A DNA stretch of 64,000 bases from Stenotrophomonas humi (GTDB lineage: Bacteria > Pseudomonadota > Gammaproteobacteria > Xanthomonadales > Xanthomonadaceae): contig NZ_LDJI01000010.1 of assembly GCF_001431415.1 (NCBI RefSeq), forward strand, positions 1 to 64,000, read 5' to 3'. The notes below the pieces were generated by a model. The model was not told the DNA's origin. It saw only the letters and a program-made list of their open reading frames with translations, and ran no database searches. Of this stretch, positions 54,770 to 63,700 are shown piece after piece. The translations under genes and the position numbers were made by a program. The first letter of the stretch is position 1. The number at the start of each line of letters is the position of its first letter.

Positions 54770-55744
54770 TTACTTCTCCGGCAACGGGGCGAACTCGCCC
54801 GGTACCCAGGCGAAGGCATCGTCTTCGCGGCGGACGTGACCCAGACCCGGGAACGGCAGGTGCGCACCGGCGACCCACCAACCATTGCCGGCAGCCTCGG
54901 CCATCGTGTGGCGGCGGCTGGCGATGGCTGCATTGCGATCACTGTCGGCCTCGTAAGAGGCATCCGGGCGGGTGAACTGCACCGCATGGAAATGCACGAT
55001 GTCGCCCCACACCAGCAGTTGCTGGCCGGCGCCGCCGTCCACCAGATACGACACATGCCCGGGCGTGTGGCCGTGGCTGTCCAGCGCGGTGACGCCGGCA
55101 GGCAATGCATCGCCGGGGGCGAAGCGGCGCAGCGTACCTGTGGCGGCATACGGTGCCACCGCATCGCGGGCCAGCTTGAATGCAAAGCGCAGCGGCTGCG
55201 GTGCGGTGCTCTCACTGGCCGGGTCCAGCCAGTAATCGGCGTCGGCTTTGGACAGCCACACCGTCGCCTTGGGGAAGGCGAGCTTGCCGTGTGTGTCGAG
55301 CAGGCCGCACAGGTGGTCAGGATGGGCGTGGGTCAGCAGAACATCATCGACTTGGTCGGGCGTATATCCGGCGGCGCGCAGGTTGGTCAGCACCTGGCCC
55401 AGACCCGGGCCGAAGCACTGCGCGGTGCCGGCATCAACCAGGGTCAGGTGATTGCCACGCTGCACCAGGTAGGCGTTGACGGCGGTCTGCAGGCCCTTGT
55501 TGTCTTCGGGCACATAACGATGGTCGAGCAGCCGGGTGACGGCGCCAGGGTCGATGCCCACCAGTTCCTGCCGGCCCAGTGCGACGGTGCCGTCGAACAA
55601 CGCGGTGACCTGCAGCTGCCCGATCTGCTGGTGATAGACGCCAGGCACTTGCTGCGGTGTGTGCGTGGTGCCCGCAAGCGTGGTGCTGGCGCAGGCGCTC
55701 AGCAGCAGTGCGACAGCGAGACGTTGGACGGCGGAAGAATGCAT
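54770..55744 (-). CDS. Exported metallo-beta-lactamase-fold hydrolase
   Basis: The 324-residue protein has a signal peptide (LAVALLLSACASTTLAG, possibly a lipobox) and an MBL fold with the zinc motif LLTHAHPDHLCG, then DSHGHTPGHVSYLV and WVAGAHLPFPGLGH. Family members include quorum-quenching lactonases and other hydrolases, so the substrate cannot be assigned. The chosen ATG has GGAAC upstream; an earlier ATG (55756) lies in a C/G run. Confidence 0.82.
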   Translation of the reverse strand: MHSSAVQRLAVALLLSACASTTLAGTTHTPQQVPGVYHQQIGQLQVTALFDGTVALGRQELVGIDPGAVTRLLDHRYVPEDNKGLQTAVNAYLVQRGNHLTLVDAGTAQCFGPGLGQVLTNLRAAGYTPDQVDDVLLTHAHPDHLCGLLDTHGKLAFPKATVWLSKADADYWLDPASESTAPQPLRFAFKLARDAVAPYAATGTLRRFAPGDALPAGVTALDSHGHTPGHVSYLVDGGAGQQLLVWGDIVHFHAVQFTRPDASYEADSDRNAAIASRRHTMAEAAGNGWWVAGAHLPFPGLGHVRREDDAFAWVPGEFAPLPEK

Positions 55745-55848
55745 GACGGGTTCCATGGGGGGGGGCGGCGTCGCCGCGGGACCTTCATGCTGCCGGTGAC
55801 GGGGGTTGCAGTCCGCTCACAATGGCGCGCGAACCGCTCGCGTGCGGT

Positions 55849-56682
55849 TCAACTGTTGCCGATGGCAGCGGGTTCCAGGCCGTAGCGCGTGGAAAAACGC
55901 TTGTTGAAACTGCCCAGCGAGCGATAGCCCACCCGCGCGGCGACGGTCTTCAGTGGCAGCTGCGTGGTGTAGAGCAGCTGCATCGCATGGGCCAGCCGCG
56001 CATCGCTGATCAACTCGCGCAGGCCAAGCCGTTCACTGGCCAGGCGTCGCCGCAACGTCGCGCCGCTCAAGCCCAGCTGCTGCTCGAAGTCGCGTGATTG
56101 CCAATCGCGTTCCGGTTGTGCCGCGACGAGGTCTCGGATGCGTTCACCCAGGCCGGGCTCCGGCGGAATCAACAGGCTGCCGTGGCCGCGCCGGCAGAAG
56201 GCGAGCGCCAATGCCGCCAGTGCCAGCCGTGCTTCGATGTAGTTGCCCGATTCCAGCGCCTGCCGCCACTGCAGCAGCGTGGCGCCGTGGTCGGCCAGCG
56301 CGAGCTGCGCCAGCGCAGCGCCGGCGTCGGGCAGGGGTTCGTTCCACAAGGTGCGTGCCGCGCTCAGTGCCTCGGCGCAGAACGGCACGATCGCACTGAG
56401 GTAGAGGCCGCTGTGCGGATCGGGGATGTTGACCACGTCGATGCGGCAGCGGCGGCTGACCAGGAAGATATCGCCCGGCGCCAGTTCCAGCGATTGCTGC
56501 GCGGTACGCACCTGCTTGCGTCCCTGCAGCAGGATGGCGAACTGCGGCTGTGGGATCTCCACCGACGATGCACCGTGTTCGCGGCGCGCGGTGATGCAGG
56601 CGTAACCATCGGCACGCTGGCAGTCAGCCAGTGTGGCCATCTGTGCAAGCAACGCGGCATTGGCGGGAGGCTGGCGGCTCAT
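55849..56682 (-). CDS. AraC-family transcriptional regulator
   Basis: The 277-residue regulator has an N-terminal cupin-like effector domain (IPQPQFAILLQGRKQV, LAPGDIFLVSR) and a C-terminal double helix-turn-helix (LGLSGATLRRRLASERLG, TVAARVGYRSLGSFNKRFSTRYG). It starts 4 bp after the VIT-family gene, with which it is probably co-transcribed, and it lies upstream of the MBL-fold gene that it may control. Confidence 0.87.
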   Translation of the reverse strand: MSRQPPANAALLAQMATLADCQRADGYACITARREHGASSVEIPQPQFAILLQGRKQVRTAQQSLELAPGDIFLVSRRCRIDVVNIPDPHSGLYLSAIVPFCAEALSAARTLWNEPLPDAGAALAQLALADHGATLLQWRQALESGNYIEARLALAALALAFCRRGHGSLLIPPEPGLGERIRDLVAAQPERDWQSRDFEQQLGLSGATLRRRLASERLGLRELISDARLAHAMQLLYTTQLPLKTVAARVGYRSLGSFNKRFSTRYGLEPAAIGNS

Positions 56683-56686
56683 CGGT

Positions 56687-57385
56687 TCACAGCGCGGTGT
56701 TGAACAGCCTGCCGATGGCCGCGGCTGCCGCCATCGCCAGTGCGCCCCAGAACATCACCCGCAGCGCGCCACGTACCGGGGCTGCTCCGCCGGCATACGC
56801 GGCCAGCGCGCCGGTGATGCACAGGCCGACCAGGGTGGAAGCGGTGGTGATCTGCGCCACATGCGCATGCGGTGCGAGCAGCGCGGTCAGCACCGGCAGC
56901 GCGGCGCCCGCGATGAACGCCGCCGCCGATGCAGCCGCTGCCTGGACAGGGCGCGCGCGCAGTTCCTCGGTGATGCCCAGCTCATCGCGTGCATGTGCGG
57001 CGAGTGCGTCGTGGGCGGTGAGTTGCACTGCGACTTCGCGTGCCAGTTCCGGCGACAGGCCGCGGTGGCGGTAGATGGCGGTGAGCTCGTCCAGTTCGCT
57101 GCGTGGATCTTCGTGCAGTTCGCGGCGTTCCACCGTCAGGTCGGCGTGCTCGGCATCGGCCTGTGACTGCACGGAGACATATTCGCCAGCGGCCATCGAC
57201 ATGGCGCCGGCGACGGTACCGGCAACCCCCGTGGCCAGGACCGTCGAGGCCGGCGCGCCACTGGCGGCGATGCCCACCACCAGACCGGCCACCGAGACGA
57301 TGCCGTCGTTGGCGCCCAGTACCGCGGCGCGCAGCCAACCTACACGGTCGGAGCGGTGGACTTCCGGATGTCTTGATCGGCTCAT
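56687..57385 (-). CDS. VIT1/CCC1-family membrane transporter
   Basis: The 232-residue protein of the vacuolar iron transporter family has five hydrophobic segments, with the family start GWLRAAVLGANDGIVSVAGLVVGIAAS. The cytoplasmic helical metal-binding insert is present (ERRELHEDPRSELDELTAIYRHRGL). Such proteins move Fe2+ or Mn2+. It is upstream of an AraC regulator on the same strand. Confidence 0.88.
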   Translation of the reverse strand: MSRSRHPEVHRSDRVGWLRAAVLGANDGIVSVAGLVVGIAASGAPASTVLATGVAGTVAGAMSMAAGEYVSVQSQADAEHADLTVERRELHEDPRSELDELTAIYRHRGLSPELAREVAVQLTAHDALAAHARDELGITEELRARPVQAAAASAAAFIAGAALPVLTALLAPHAHVAQITTASTLVGLCITGALAAYAGGAAPVRGALRVMFWGALAMAAAAAIGRLFNTAL

Positions 57386-57593
57386 GCGTGCAGTTTAGGA
57401 CGGCTCGGCGGCCTGCGCCGGAACGACTCGCAGGCGCAGTTGCAGCGGCCGGGCCAGTCAAGCCAGCGTCGGTAGGATGCTGAAACCCGCCACGGTGACA
57501 TGATGGCAAGGGGGGCCGCGATATAGTGCGCCCTTGCGATGCCGGGCTCCGGCCCCACATCCCACCCCAAACCAGATTCCTGCGAGCCTCCCC

Positions 57594-58958
57594 TTGTCGA
57601 GCCCCAGCCACGTCGCCGATACCCCCATCACCGACCGCGACCAGCTGGTCCAGAACATTGCCTCGGGCGAAAAACCCAAGTCGCAGTGGCGGATCGGCAC
57701 CGAGCACGAGAAGTTCGGGTTCCGCCTGGATGACCTGCGCCCGCCCACCTTCGAGGGCGAGCGCGGCATTGAAGCGCTGCTCACCGGGTTGACCCGCTTC
57801 GGCTGGGAGCCGGTGCTGGAGAACGGCAACACCATCGCGCTGCTGCGCGACAGCGCCTCGGTGTCGCTGGAGCCGGCCGGGCAGCTGGAATTGTCCGGCG
57901 CGGCGCTGGAAGACATCCACCAGACCTGCGTGGAAACCGGCACCCATCTCAACGAGGTGGCGCAGGTGGCCGGCGAGCTGCAGCTGGGCTTCCTGGGCAT
58001 GGGCTTCCAGCCCAAATGGCGCCGCGATGAAATGCCGTGGATGCCCAAGGGCCGCTACCAGATCATGAAAAGCTACATGCCCAAGGTCGGTTCACTCGGC
58101 CTGGACATGATGACCCGCACCTGCACGGTGCAGGTCAACCTGGATTACGCCAGCGAAGCGGACATGGTGAAGAAGTTCCGCGTGTCGCTGGCCCTGCAGC
58201 CGATCGCCACCGCGCTGTTCGCCGACTCGCCGTTCACCGAAGGCAAGCCCAACGGCTTTCTGAGCTACCGCTCGCACATCTGGACCGACACCGACGCCGA
58301 TCGCACCGGCATGCTCGACTTCGTGTTCGAGGATGGCTTCGGCTACGAGCGTTACGTGGACTACCTGCTCGATGTGCCGATGTACTTCTCCTACCGCGAC
58401 GGCATCTACCACGACGCCAGCGGCCAGAGCTTCCGCGACTTCATGCAGGGCAAGCTGCCGGTGCTGCCGGGCGCGATGCCGACCCTGCGCGACTGGTCGG
58501 ACCACATGACCACCGCGTTCCCGGAAGTGCGCTTGAAGAAGTACCTGGAAATGCGCGGTGCCGACAGCGGCCCGTGGAGTCGCATCTGTGCGCTGCCGGC
58601 GTTCTGGGTGGGCCTGCTGTATGACCAGACCGCGTTGGATGCGGCCTGGGACCTGGTCAAGGATTTCAGCCTGGTCGAACGCAACGTGCTGCGCGACGGC
58701 GTGCCGAAGCATGCGATGAACCTGCCGTTCCGCAATGGCACCGTGCGTGACCTTGCTGCACGCGCGCTGGAGATTTCACGCGACGGCCTGCGTCGTCGCG
58801 CCGCGCTCAACAGCGACGGCCAGGACGAGACGCATTACCTGGATGTGCTGCAGGAGATCGTCGATTCCGGCAAGACCGCTGCCGAGCGCAAGCTGGAACT
58901 GTTCCATGGCCGCTGGAATGGCAGCGTGGAGCCGGTGTTCGGCGAATTCGCCTACTGA
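57594..58958 (+). CDS. gshA: Glutamate-cysteine ligase (plant/alphaproteobacterial type)
   Basis: The 454-residue enzyme makes gamma-glutamylcysteine in glutathione synthesis. It belongs to the GCS2-type class shared with plants and xanthomonads, with [44 protein letters not shown], and [11 protein letters not shown]. The start is TTG (encoding [11 protein letters not shown]), which gives the normal family length; longer frames are implausible. A glutaredoxin-like gene and a glutathione S-transferase gene follow. Confidence 0.93.
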   Translation: MSSPSHVADTPITDRDQLVQNIASGEKPKSQWRIGTEHEKFGFRLDDLRPPTFEGERGIEALLTGLTRFGWEPVLENGNTIALLRDSASVSLEPAGQLELSGAALEDIHQTCVETGTHLNEVAQVAGELQLGFLGMGFQPKWRRDEMPWMPKGRYQIMKSYMPKVGSLGLDMMTRTCTVQVNLDYASEADMVKKFRVSLALQPIATALFADSPFTEGKPNGFLSYRSHIWTDTDADRTGMLDFVFEDGFGYERYVDYLLDVPMYFSYRDGIYHDASGQSFRDFMQGKLPVLPGAMPTLRDWSDHMTTAFPEVRLKKYLEMRGADSGPWSRICALPAFWVGLLYDQTALDAAWDLVKDFSLVERNVLRDGVPKHAMNLPFRNGTVRDLAARALEISRDGLRRRAALNSDGQDETHYLDVLQEIVDSGKTAAERKLELFHGRWNGSVEPVFGEFAY

Positions 58959-59040
58959 TTTTCCGGCCTCGCCACGCGCTTGAGACGCGTCGCGGGGCCG
59001 TGTTAGCGTCGCCGCCAGACACGGTGTGCAAGGACGCGCA

Positions 59041-59424
59041 ATGAATCGAATTCTCGGGTTGTTGGTGCTGCTGGGCGTGGCCGGTGGCGCGATGCATGTG
59101 TACAAACGCCACGATGCGGTGAAGCAGCAGGAGCAGGCTGCGACCGCTGCGCGGGTGCTGCCGGACCGCAGCGTGATCGATGTCTATGGCCGCCCCGGCT
59201 GCGTCTATACCCGCCGGATGCTGTCCGAGCTGGAGCAGGCCAACGTGCCGATACGCTTTCACAATATCGACTACCCACACACCCAGGCGGCCTTCCAGGA
59301 TCGCTTTGCCGGCAGCGGTTTGGCGACCTCGCGTGGCTATGCATTGCCGATCATCGCAGTGGCCGGGCAGGCGCTGGCACGCCCGCAGCCGTCCAGCGTG
59401 GTCTACGCGTACCGGCACCGCTGA
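59041..59424 (+). CDS. Membrane-anchored glutaredoxin-like protein
   Basis: The 127-residue protein has an N-terminal membrane segment (ILGLLVLLGVAGGAMHVY) and a glutaredoxin fold (IDVYGRPGCVYTRRMLSEL, cis-Pro region GYALPIIAVAGQ). The active site is a monothiol-like CVYT. Location between gshA and a glutathione S-transferase gene suggests glutathione-linked thiol chemistry. AAGGA precedes the ATG. Confidence 0.78.
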   Translation: MNRILGLLVLLGVAGGAMHVYKRHDAVKQQEQAATAARVLPDRSVIDVYGRPGCVYTRRMLSELEQANVPIRFHNIDYPHTQAAFQDRFAGSGLATSRGYALPIIAVAGQALARPQPSSVVYAYRHR

Positions 59425-59477
59425 CGACAGCCACGGCGGATGGCTAGACTGCGCACTCACCCAGCGGAGTCACAGGC

Positions 59478-60116
59478 ATGAGCAGCGCGGCTGAAGAGAT
59501 CGTTTTCTACACCAACCCGCAGTCACGCGGCCGCATCGTGCGCTGGATGCTGGAGGAGGTTGGCCAGCCGTATCGCACCGAAGTGCTCAGCTTTGGCGAA
59601 GGCATGAAATCCCCGGAATACCTGGCCATCAACCCGATGGGCAAGGTGCCGGCCATCGTCCATCGCGGCACGGTGGTGACTGAGGGTGCGGCAATCTGCA
59701 GCTATCTGGCCGATGCCTTCCCCGACTCCGGGCTGGCGCCGGCGTTCAATGATCCACGGCGGGGTGACTATTTCCGTTGGCTGTTCTTTGCTGCCGGCCC
59801 GGTAGAGGCGGCGGTCAGTGCCAAGGCCCTGGGCCTGTTGGCACCACCGGAGAAGGCGGGCACGGTGGGTTACGGCAGCTACGAGCAGACGGTGGATACG
59901 TTGGAGCGCGCGGTTGCCGGCGCCTCGCCGTGGCTGCTCGGTGAGCAGTTCACTGCCGCCGATGTGTACGTGGGCAGCCAGGTGCTGTGGGGCACGATGT
60001 TCAAGACCTTGCCCGCGCGCGATGCCTTCAGCGCTTATGGCCAGCGGCTGCAGTCCCGCGAAGCGTGGCAGCGGGCGACGGCGCTGGATGACGCGTTGAT
60101 TCCGCCGCGCGGCTGA
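59478..60116 (+). CDS. Glutathione S-transferase family protein
   Basis: The 212-residue cytosolic GST has a thioredoxin-like N-terminal domain (VFYTNPQSRGRIVRWML, NPMGKVPAIVHRGTVVTEGAAICSYL) and an all-helical C-terminal domain with the N-capping region FTAADVYVGSQVLW. The substrate is unknown. It lies 53 bp after the glutaredoxin-like gene. Confidence 0.88.
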   Translation: MSSAAEEIVFYTNPQSRGRIVRWMLEEVGQPYRTEVLSFGEGMKSPEYLAINPMGKVPAIVHRGTVVTEGAAICSYLADAFPDSGLAPAFNDPRRGDYFRWLFFAAGPVEAAVSAKALGLLAPPEKAGTVGYGSYEQTVDTLERAVAGASPWLLGEQFTAADVYVGSQVLWGTMFKTLPARDAFSAYGQRLQSREAWQRATALDDALIPPRG

Positions 60117-60144
60117 GCGCACAGGGACATTGCAGGCGAGATGC

Positions 60145-60894
60145 TCAGATACCCGGTGCCACGTGTGCACCGGGTGTGGTGCTGCGCGGTTGTTGCGGTA
60201 TGGCTTGCATCCTTGCCCGGGCGCGCGCACGGATATCCGGGTCCGCATCATTGGCGAGCAGGGCGACGGCCTCGCTCGGCACCTTCGGGTGTTGTAGCAG
60301 CAACGAGCGCACGGACGCGTGCGGGTGTCTGGCCAACGCCAGCAGCACATCGGAAGGTGTGTTGGGGTTTTGTGCGAGGAACAGCGGCACGCTGAAGCCA
60401 TCGGCCTCACCGCGTTGTGATGCGGCGTACAGATCGCGCAGGGTTTGCGGGCTGGTGGCACGTTCGGCCACAGTCATGCCGTAGCTGTCGTGGGCGAGTT
60501 TCACCACACCGGCCAGCAGCACCGCCAACAGGCAGATCGGGGCCAGCCAAGCCAAGCGCGTGATGCCGGAGACCGGTGCACTTGCCGCGATCCCGCGGCC
60601 AGCAAGCAGTGCGACCAGGTAGGTGGCGACATACGCGAGCAGCGTGTAGACCGGGGCAACAACGAAGATCAGTGCCGAGGTGGATGAGTGCGCGAGTCCA
60701 TCGGCGAACAGGTACTCCCACAGCAGCGACAGGGCGGTGATGCCGGCAACGGTGCCTGCTGCCACTTGGCGCAGGTAGGCGCGCGGCCGTTGACGGCGCA
60801 GGTGGCAAGCAGCCATCAGCAGCGCGAAGACCATCGGCAGCGCGGAGAGCGCGCTCAGCAGGAAGCGGGGAAGGATGGCCAGGAATGCGTCCAT
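60145..60894 (-). CDS. Membrane protein with C-terminal LRV-like repeats
   Basis: The 249-residue protein has four hydrophobic segments in its first 140 residues. Its cytoplasmic tail carries short helical repeats of leucine-rich-variant type (LAQNPNTPSDVLLALARHP, VRSLLLQHPKVPSEAVALLANDADPDIRARA). Such repeats usually mediate protein contacts. I do not recognise the full-length protein. It lies at the 3' end of a run of SUKH-like genes. Confidence 0.65.
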   Translation of the reverse strand: MDAFLAILPRFLLSALSALPMVFALLMAACHLRRQRPRAYLRQVAAGTVAGITALSLLWEYLFADGLAHSSTSALIFVVAPVYTLLAYVATYLVALLAGRGIAASAPVSGITRLAWLAPICLLAVLLAGVVKLAHDSYGMTVAERATSPQTLRDLYAASQRGEADGFSVPLFLAQNPNTPSDVLLALARHPHASVRSLLLQHPKVPSEAVALLANDADPDIRARARARMQAIPQQPRSTTPGAHVAPGI

Positions 60895-60981
60895 ATGGTT
60901 TCCCGTGAGGGCGTGGCGGTTACCGATTATTGTCGATACCAGGAACGCCGACGCAGTGCAGGGCGGTTCTTGACTATGCGC

Positions 60982-61467
60982 TCAGCCATCCAGCGCATAG
61001 GGATAACGCGCGGCCAGGCCGGCGGAGATGGTTTCCAGCAACGCCTGGATGTGGGCGGGCGCTGGCGGGGGTTCGCACTGCTCCCATTGGTCGAGCAGGT
61101 CGGCAAGCTGCAGCCACTGCGCGAAGTCCAGTTGCATCGGCTGCGGAACGGCATCCGGGCCGGCGTCATGGTCGAGGAAGGCGATGCTGCTTCCGTCCAC
61201 CAGCGACATCAGCCAGGCATCGCCGGTGCCGGACGTGGCGAACACCCACCAGTGCGTGCCGAGCCTGGCCAGGGGCGCGTCGCGGCCGCGTGTTTCGGCA
61301 GCGGCACCGCGTGAATCAAGCAGGATGAAGTCACCGGCAAGCGGGGTTTCCGGCAGTGCGTGACTCCGCTCAAGCACGCGCGGCAGCTCCACGCCCAACC
61401 GGTGCCGGGCAACCTGCTCCGGTGTGCGGAGCTGCAACGTGGCGGTTGGGTCGTCGTGTCTGCTCAC
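60982..61467 (-). CDS. Hypothetical small protein, possibly SUKH-related
   Basis: The 161-residue soluble protein begins with GTG overlapping the stop of the upstream SMI1/KNR4-like gene (GTGA). Its segments (WWVFATSGTGDAWLMSL, IAFLDHDAGPDA, QWLQLADLLDQWEQ) recall the SUKH fold, where a central strand set displays an aromatic/acidic pocket. I do not firmly recognise it. The tight overlap implies function with its neighbour. Confidence 0.6.
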   Translation of the reverse strand: MSRHDDPTATLQLRTPEQVARHRLGVELPRVLERSHALPETPLAGDFILLDSRGAAAETRGRDAPLARLGTHWWVFATSGTGDAWLMSLVDGSSIAFLDHDAGPDAVPQPMQLDFAQWLQLADLLDQWEQCEPPPAPAHIQALLETISAGLAARYPYALDG

Positions 61468-62015
61468 TCGGCCAGCAGGTCTTCGGGCTCGGCCTCGATC
61501 TGTGCCAACGATTCGACGAGCAGGGTCGCGAAGTCACTGCACACGTAGTCCATCGCATCCGGGTCGTGGGTGAAGGCGATGACCTGGCCAGGCGTGCCTT
61601 GCCCGGACGGGGTGTGATCGAGCAGCAGCATCAGCGTCGGTGCGGCGAAGCCGGCAAACGGCAGCCAACCGTGCTGGAACCAACCCTCGCGCAGGCGTGG
61701 GTCGCGTGGATGGGGCTGCGTGTAATCGGCATAGCGCGGCGCACGTTCGCGCATTCCCCGCCATTGCTTCATCGCCGCCTGCAGCGAAAGAAACTCGTAG
61801 CCGGTGAGGTAGCCGGTACGGGCGAATACGGTCTGCCAAGCGGTACCGCCATTGGCGCTCAGCCACGCGGCCTTGAGCGCCGGGCAGATTGCGAAGCCCA
61901 GTTCGGCTTCGGCCTCGGCGATTTCCTCCGGGCTGGCACCGGGCTTGAGCTGGAGCGGTTCCCCGTTGGCGTCATGCAACGCTGCGAGAGTGGAAACGAA
62001 GGTGGGGAACTGCAT
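61464..62015 (-). CDS. SMI1/KNR4 (SUKH-1) family protein
   Basis: The 183-residue protein has the SUKH-1 core: GASPEEIAEAEAELGFAICPALKAAWLSANGG, an internal WLPFAGF strand and a late LLLDHTPSGQGTPGQVIAFTHDPD. SUKH proteins commonly act as immunity proteins against contact-dependent or polymorphic toxins. AGGAG precedes the ATG. No toxin gene is visible in the window. Confidence 0.82.
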   Translation of the reverse strand: MQFPTFVSTLAALHDANGEPLQLKPGASPEEIAEAEAELGFAICPALKAAWLSANGGTAWQTVFARTGYLTGYEFLSLQAAMKQWRGMRERAPRYADYTQPHPRDPRLREGWFQHGWLPFAGFAAPTLMLLLDHTPSGQGTPGQVIAFTHDPDAMDYVCSDFATLLVESLAQIEAEPEDLLAE

Positions 62016-62062
62016 GTGATTCTCCTGTGCAGCAGCTGCTGCCGGTGGGACGGGCACGCCGT

Positions 62063-62779
62063 TCAACCTGCGTCGGATTTGAGTCGGCTGAAATCGCGCG
62101 CTGCCAGGCGCTGTTTCTCGATGAACACCATCAGCTTGTCGCCATCGTGCCAGCACCAGTCGAATGCTTCATGCGACTGCACGGTCAGCAGCGAACACCA
62201 GTCCGGCCCCGGCATGGGGTCATAGGCCAGCGAGTAATGCGAGGGATGGCCGAGCAGGTAGTCGTCCGGCAGCGCCTGGCCCAGGTCTTCGAGCTGATCG
62301 ACATCGAATGGCCAGTCGTTGCGCAGTTCGCGATGGCGCGGCAGGTCGATCGCGCCGCGCAGGTGGATGCGTCGTGCCGGTGCAGGTCTGCCGTGCGGCG
62401 ATGCCATCGGCACCAGTACGGTTGGATCTGGCCAGTAGTAGCCGAGCACGTAGCCGTCATTGCCCCAGAACACTTCGCCTTCCTCATCCTGCGCATGGAA
62501 CAGCGACAGCACGCCCGAATCCGGCAAGGCTTCCGGACGGTCGACGATCTCGGCGAAATCGATGTGACCGATGAAGCAGTACTCGCCGATGGGATGAAGC
62601 GGCCACTCGAAGCCCGGCCCAACCAGCGGGTTGCCACCGAAACGGCTCTGGTGACCGAAGGGGCCCTGTTCATCGATCTGGACGGTAACGCTGGGCCGGG
62701 CGATGCCGTGCAGGTAGTCACGGTGTGCGTGGAGCGTGGGATGGGCGTCGACCAATGCGTCGATGTCGGTGCGTTGCAT
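62063..62779 (-). CDS. YwqG/DUF1963 family protein
   Basis: The 238-residue protein matches the YwqG family: SRFGGNPLVGPGFEWP, FIGHIDFAEI, GVLSLFHAQDEE, then HYSLAYDPMPGPDWCSLLTVQSH. YwqG-like proteins recur in toxin-immunity neighbourhoods, and this one is flanked on both sides by SUKH-like genes. Biochemical function is unknown. Confidence 0.82.
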   Translation of the reverse strand: MQRTDIDALVDAHPTLHAHRDYLHGIARPSVTVQIDEQGPFGHQSRFGGNPLVGPGFEWPLHPIGEYCFIGHIDFAEIVDRPEALPDSGVLSLFHAQDEEGEVFWGNDGYVLGYYWPDPTVLVPMASPHGRPAPARRIHLRGAIDLPRHRELRNDWPFDVDQLEDLGQALPDDYLLGHPSHYSLAYDPMPGPDWCSLLTVQSHEAFDWCWHDGDKLMVFIEKQRLAARDFSRLKSDAG

Positions 62780-62820
62780 GGGGCTTCTTCGTGTGGTTCT
62801 GGAATGGGTTCGACGGCGCG

Positions 62821-63462
62821 TCAGACGGACGGCGGATTGTCGCGGTCCAATGCGTCATTCACGCGCTGCAGCAGCTCGGCCGGTGTCATGAACGAGGCCA
62901 GCCATTCCCGCAGGGAACCGCGACGGGTGATGTCCGACAGGTACTGCTCGTGGTCGGTGCTGTACACCGGTGGATTGAGCTCACCTGCATCGGCCACGCA
63001 CACGAAGTGGTGGTTCGGATAGCCCTCGGAGAAACCGATGAACAGGAATTCGGGCGTGGCATGGCCGGTGATTTCCGCCAGATAGGCGCTGTCGAAATCA
63101 TCACCCCCCGCCCATTCGATGTAGTCGTCGCTGCCCTCGAGGAATGGCGTGAAGCGTTGCAGCCGGAACTCGACCTGGCCGCGCAGTTCTTCGGTGGGTG
63201 CGTAGTAGTGCGCCTGGACATCGCGCAGCAGTGCAGCACGGTCGTTAGCCGCATGGGCGGGGTGGGCGGCGATGAACTCGCTGATGCCGAAGATGGGTTC
63301 CTGCTCGTCCGCGCGGGCCCAGGGCGTATCCCGTGGTGCGGGATAAAGCGGGAACGGCAACTGCGTCGCCAACAATAGCTCCAACGCATCGCGCGGGGTG
63401 GCCACGGCAACGTCGCCGCCCAATGCGTTGATTCTTTCCCGCAAGCAGTCCTGCATCGCCAT
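62821..63462 (-). CDS. SMI1/KNR4-like small protein
   Basis: The 213-residue protein has features of the SUKH superfamily (PIFGISEFIAAHP, YIEWAGGDDFDSAYL, EFLFIGFSEGYPNHHFVCV, SLREWLASFMTPAELL). Assignment is by pattern only. The ATG has GGAAG upstream; a second ATG lies two codons later. Probably immunity-like, as its neighbours. Confidence 0.7.
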   Translation of the reverse strand: MAMQDCLRERINALGGDVAVATPRDALELLLATQLPFPLYPAPRDTPWARADEQEPIFGISEFIAAHPAHAANDRAALLRDVQAHYYAPTEELRGQVEFRLQRFTPFLEGSDDYIEWAGGDDFDSAYLAEITGHATPEFLFIGFSEGYPNHHFVCVADAGELNPPVYSTDHEQYLSDITRRGSLREWLASFMTPAELLQRVNDALDRDNPPSV

Positions 63463-63700
63463 CGTTACTTCCCTGTGGTGGATCGATTGGCCCGCATTGC
63501 ATGCATACGTGGGCCGGGGAAGGATCATCCCATGCCGGTGTTGTCCGGCACATGAAGGTCGAGGTGATGATGGTTGTCGGCTGCAGCATGCCGCGCTTGC
63601 AGCGATGGAGCAGGTGGAACGCGACGGCTGGGCGCTTACCGCCTGCGTGCCTGCCGAAGATTCCGGCAGGTGACGCTGGACACGCCACCTGCCGGAGCCG
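63463..63700. other. Intergenic region, no gene seen
   Basis: About 240 bp between the SUKH-like gene and the gene at the window edge. I see no clear repeat or terminator. Confidence 0.35.
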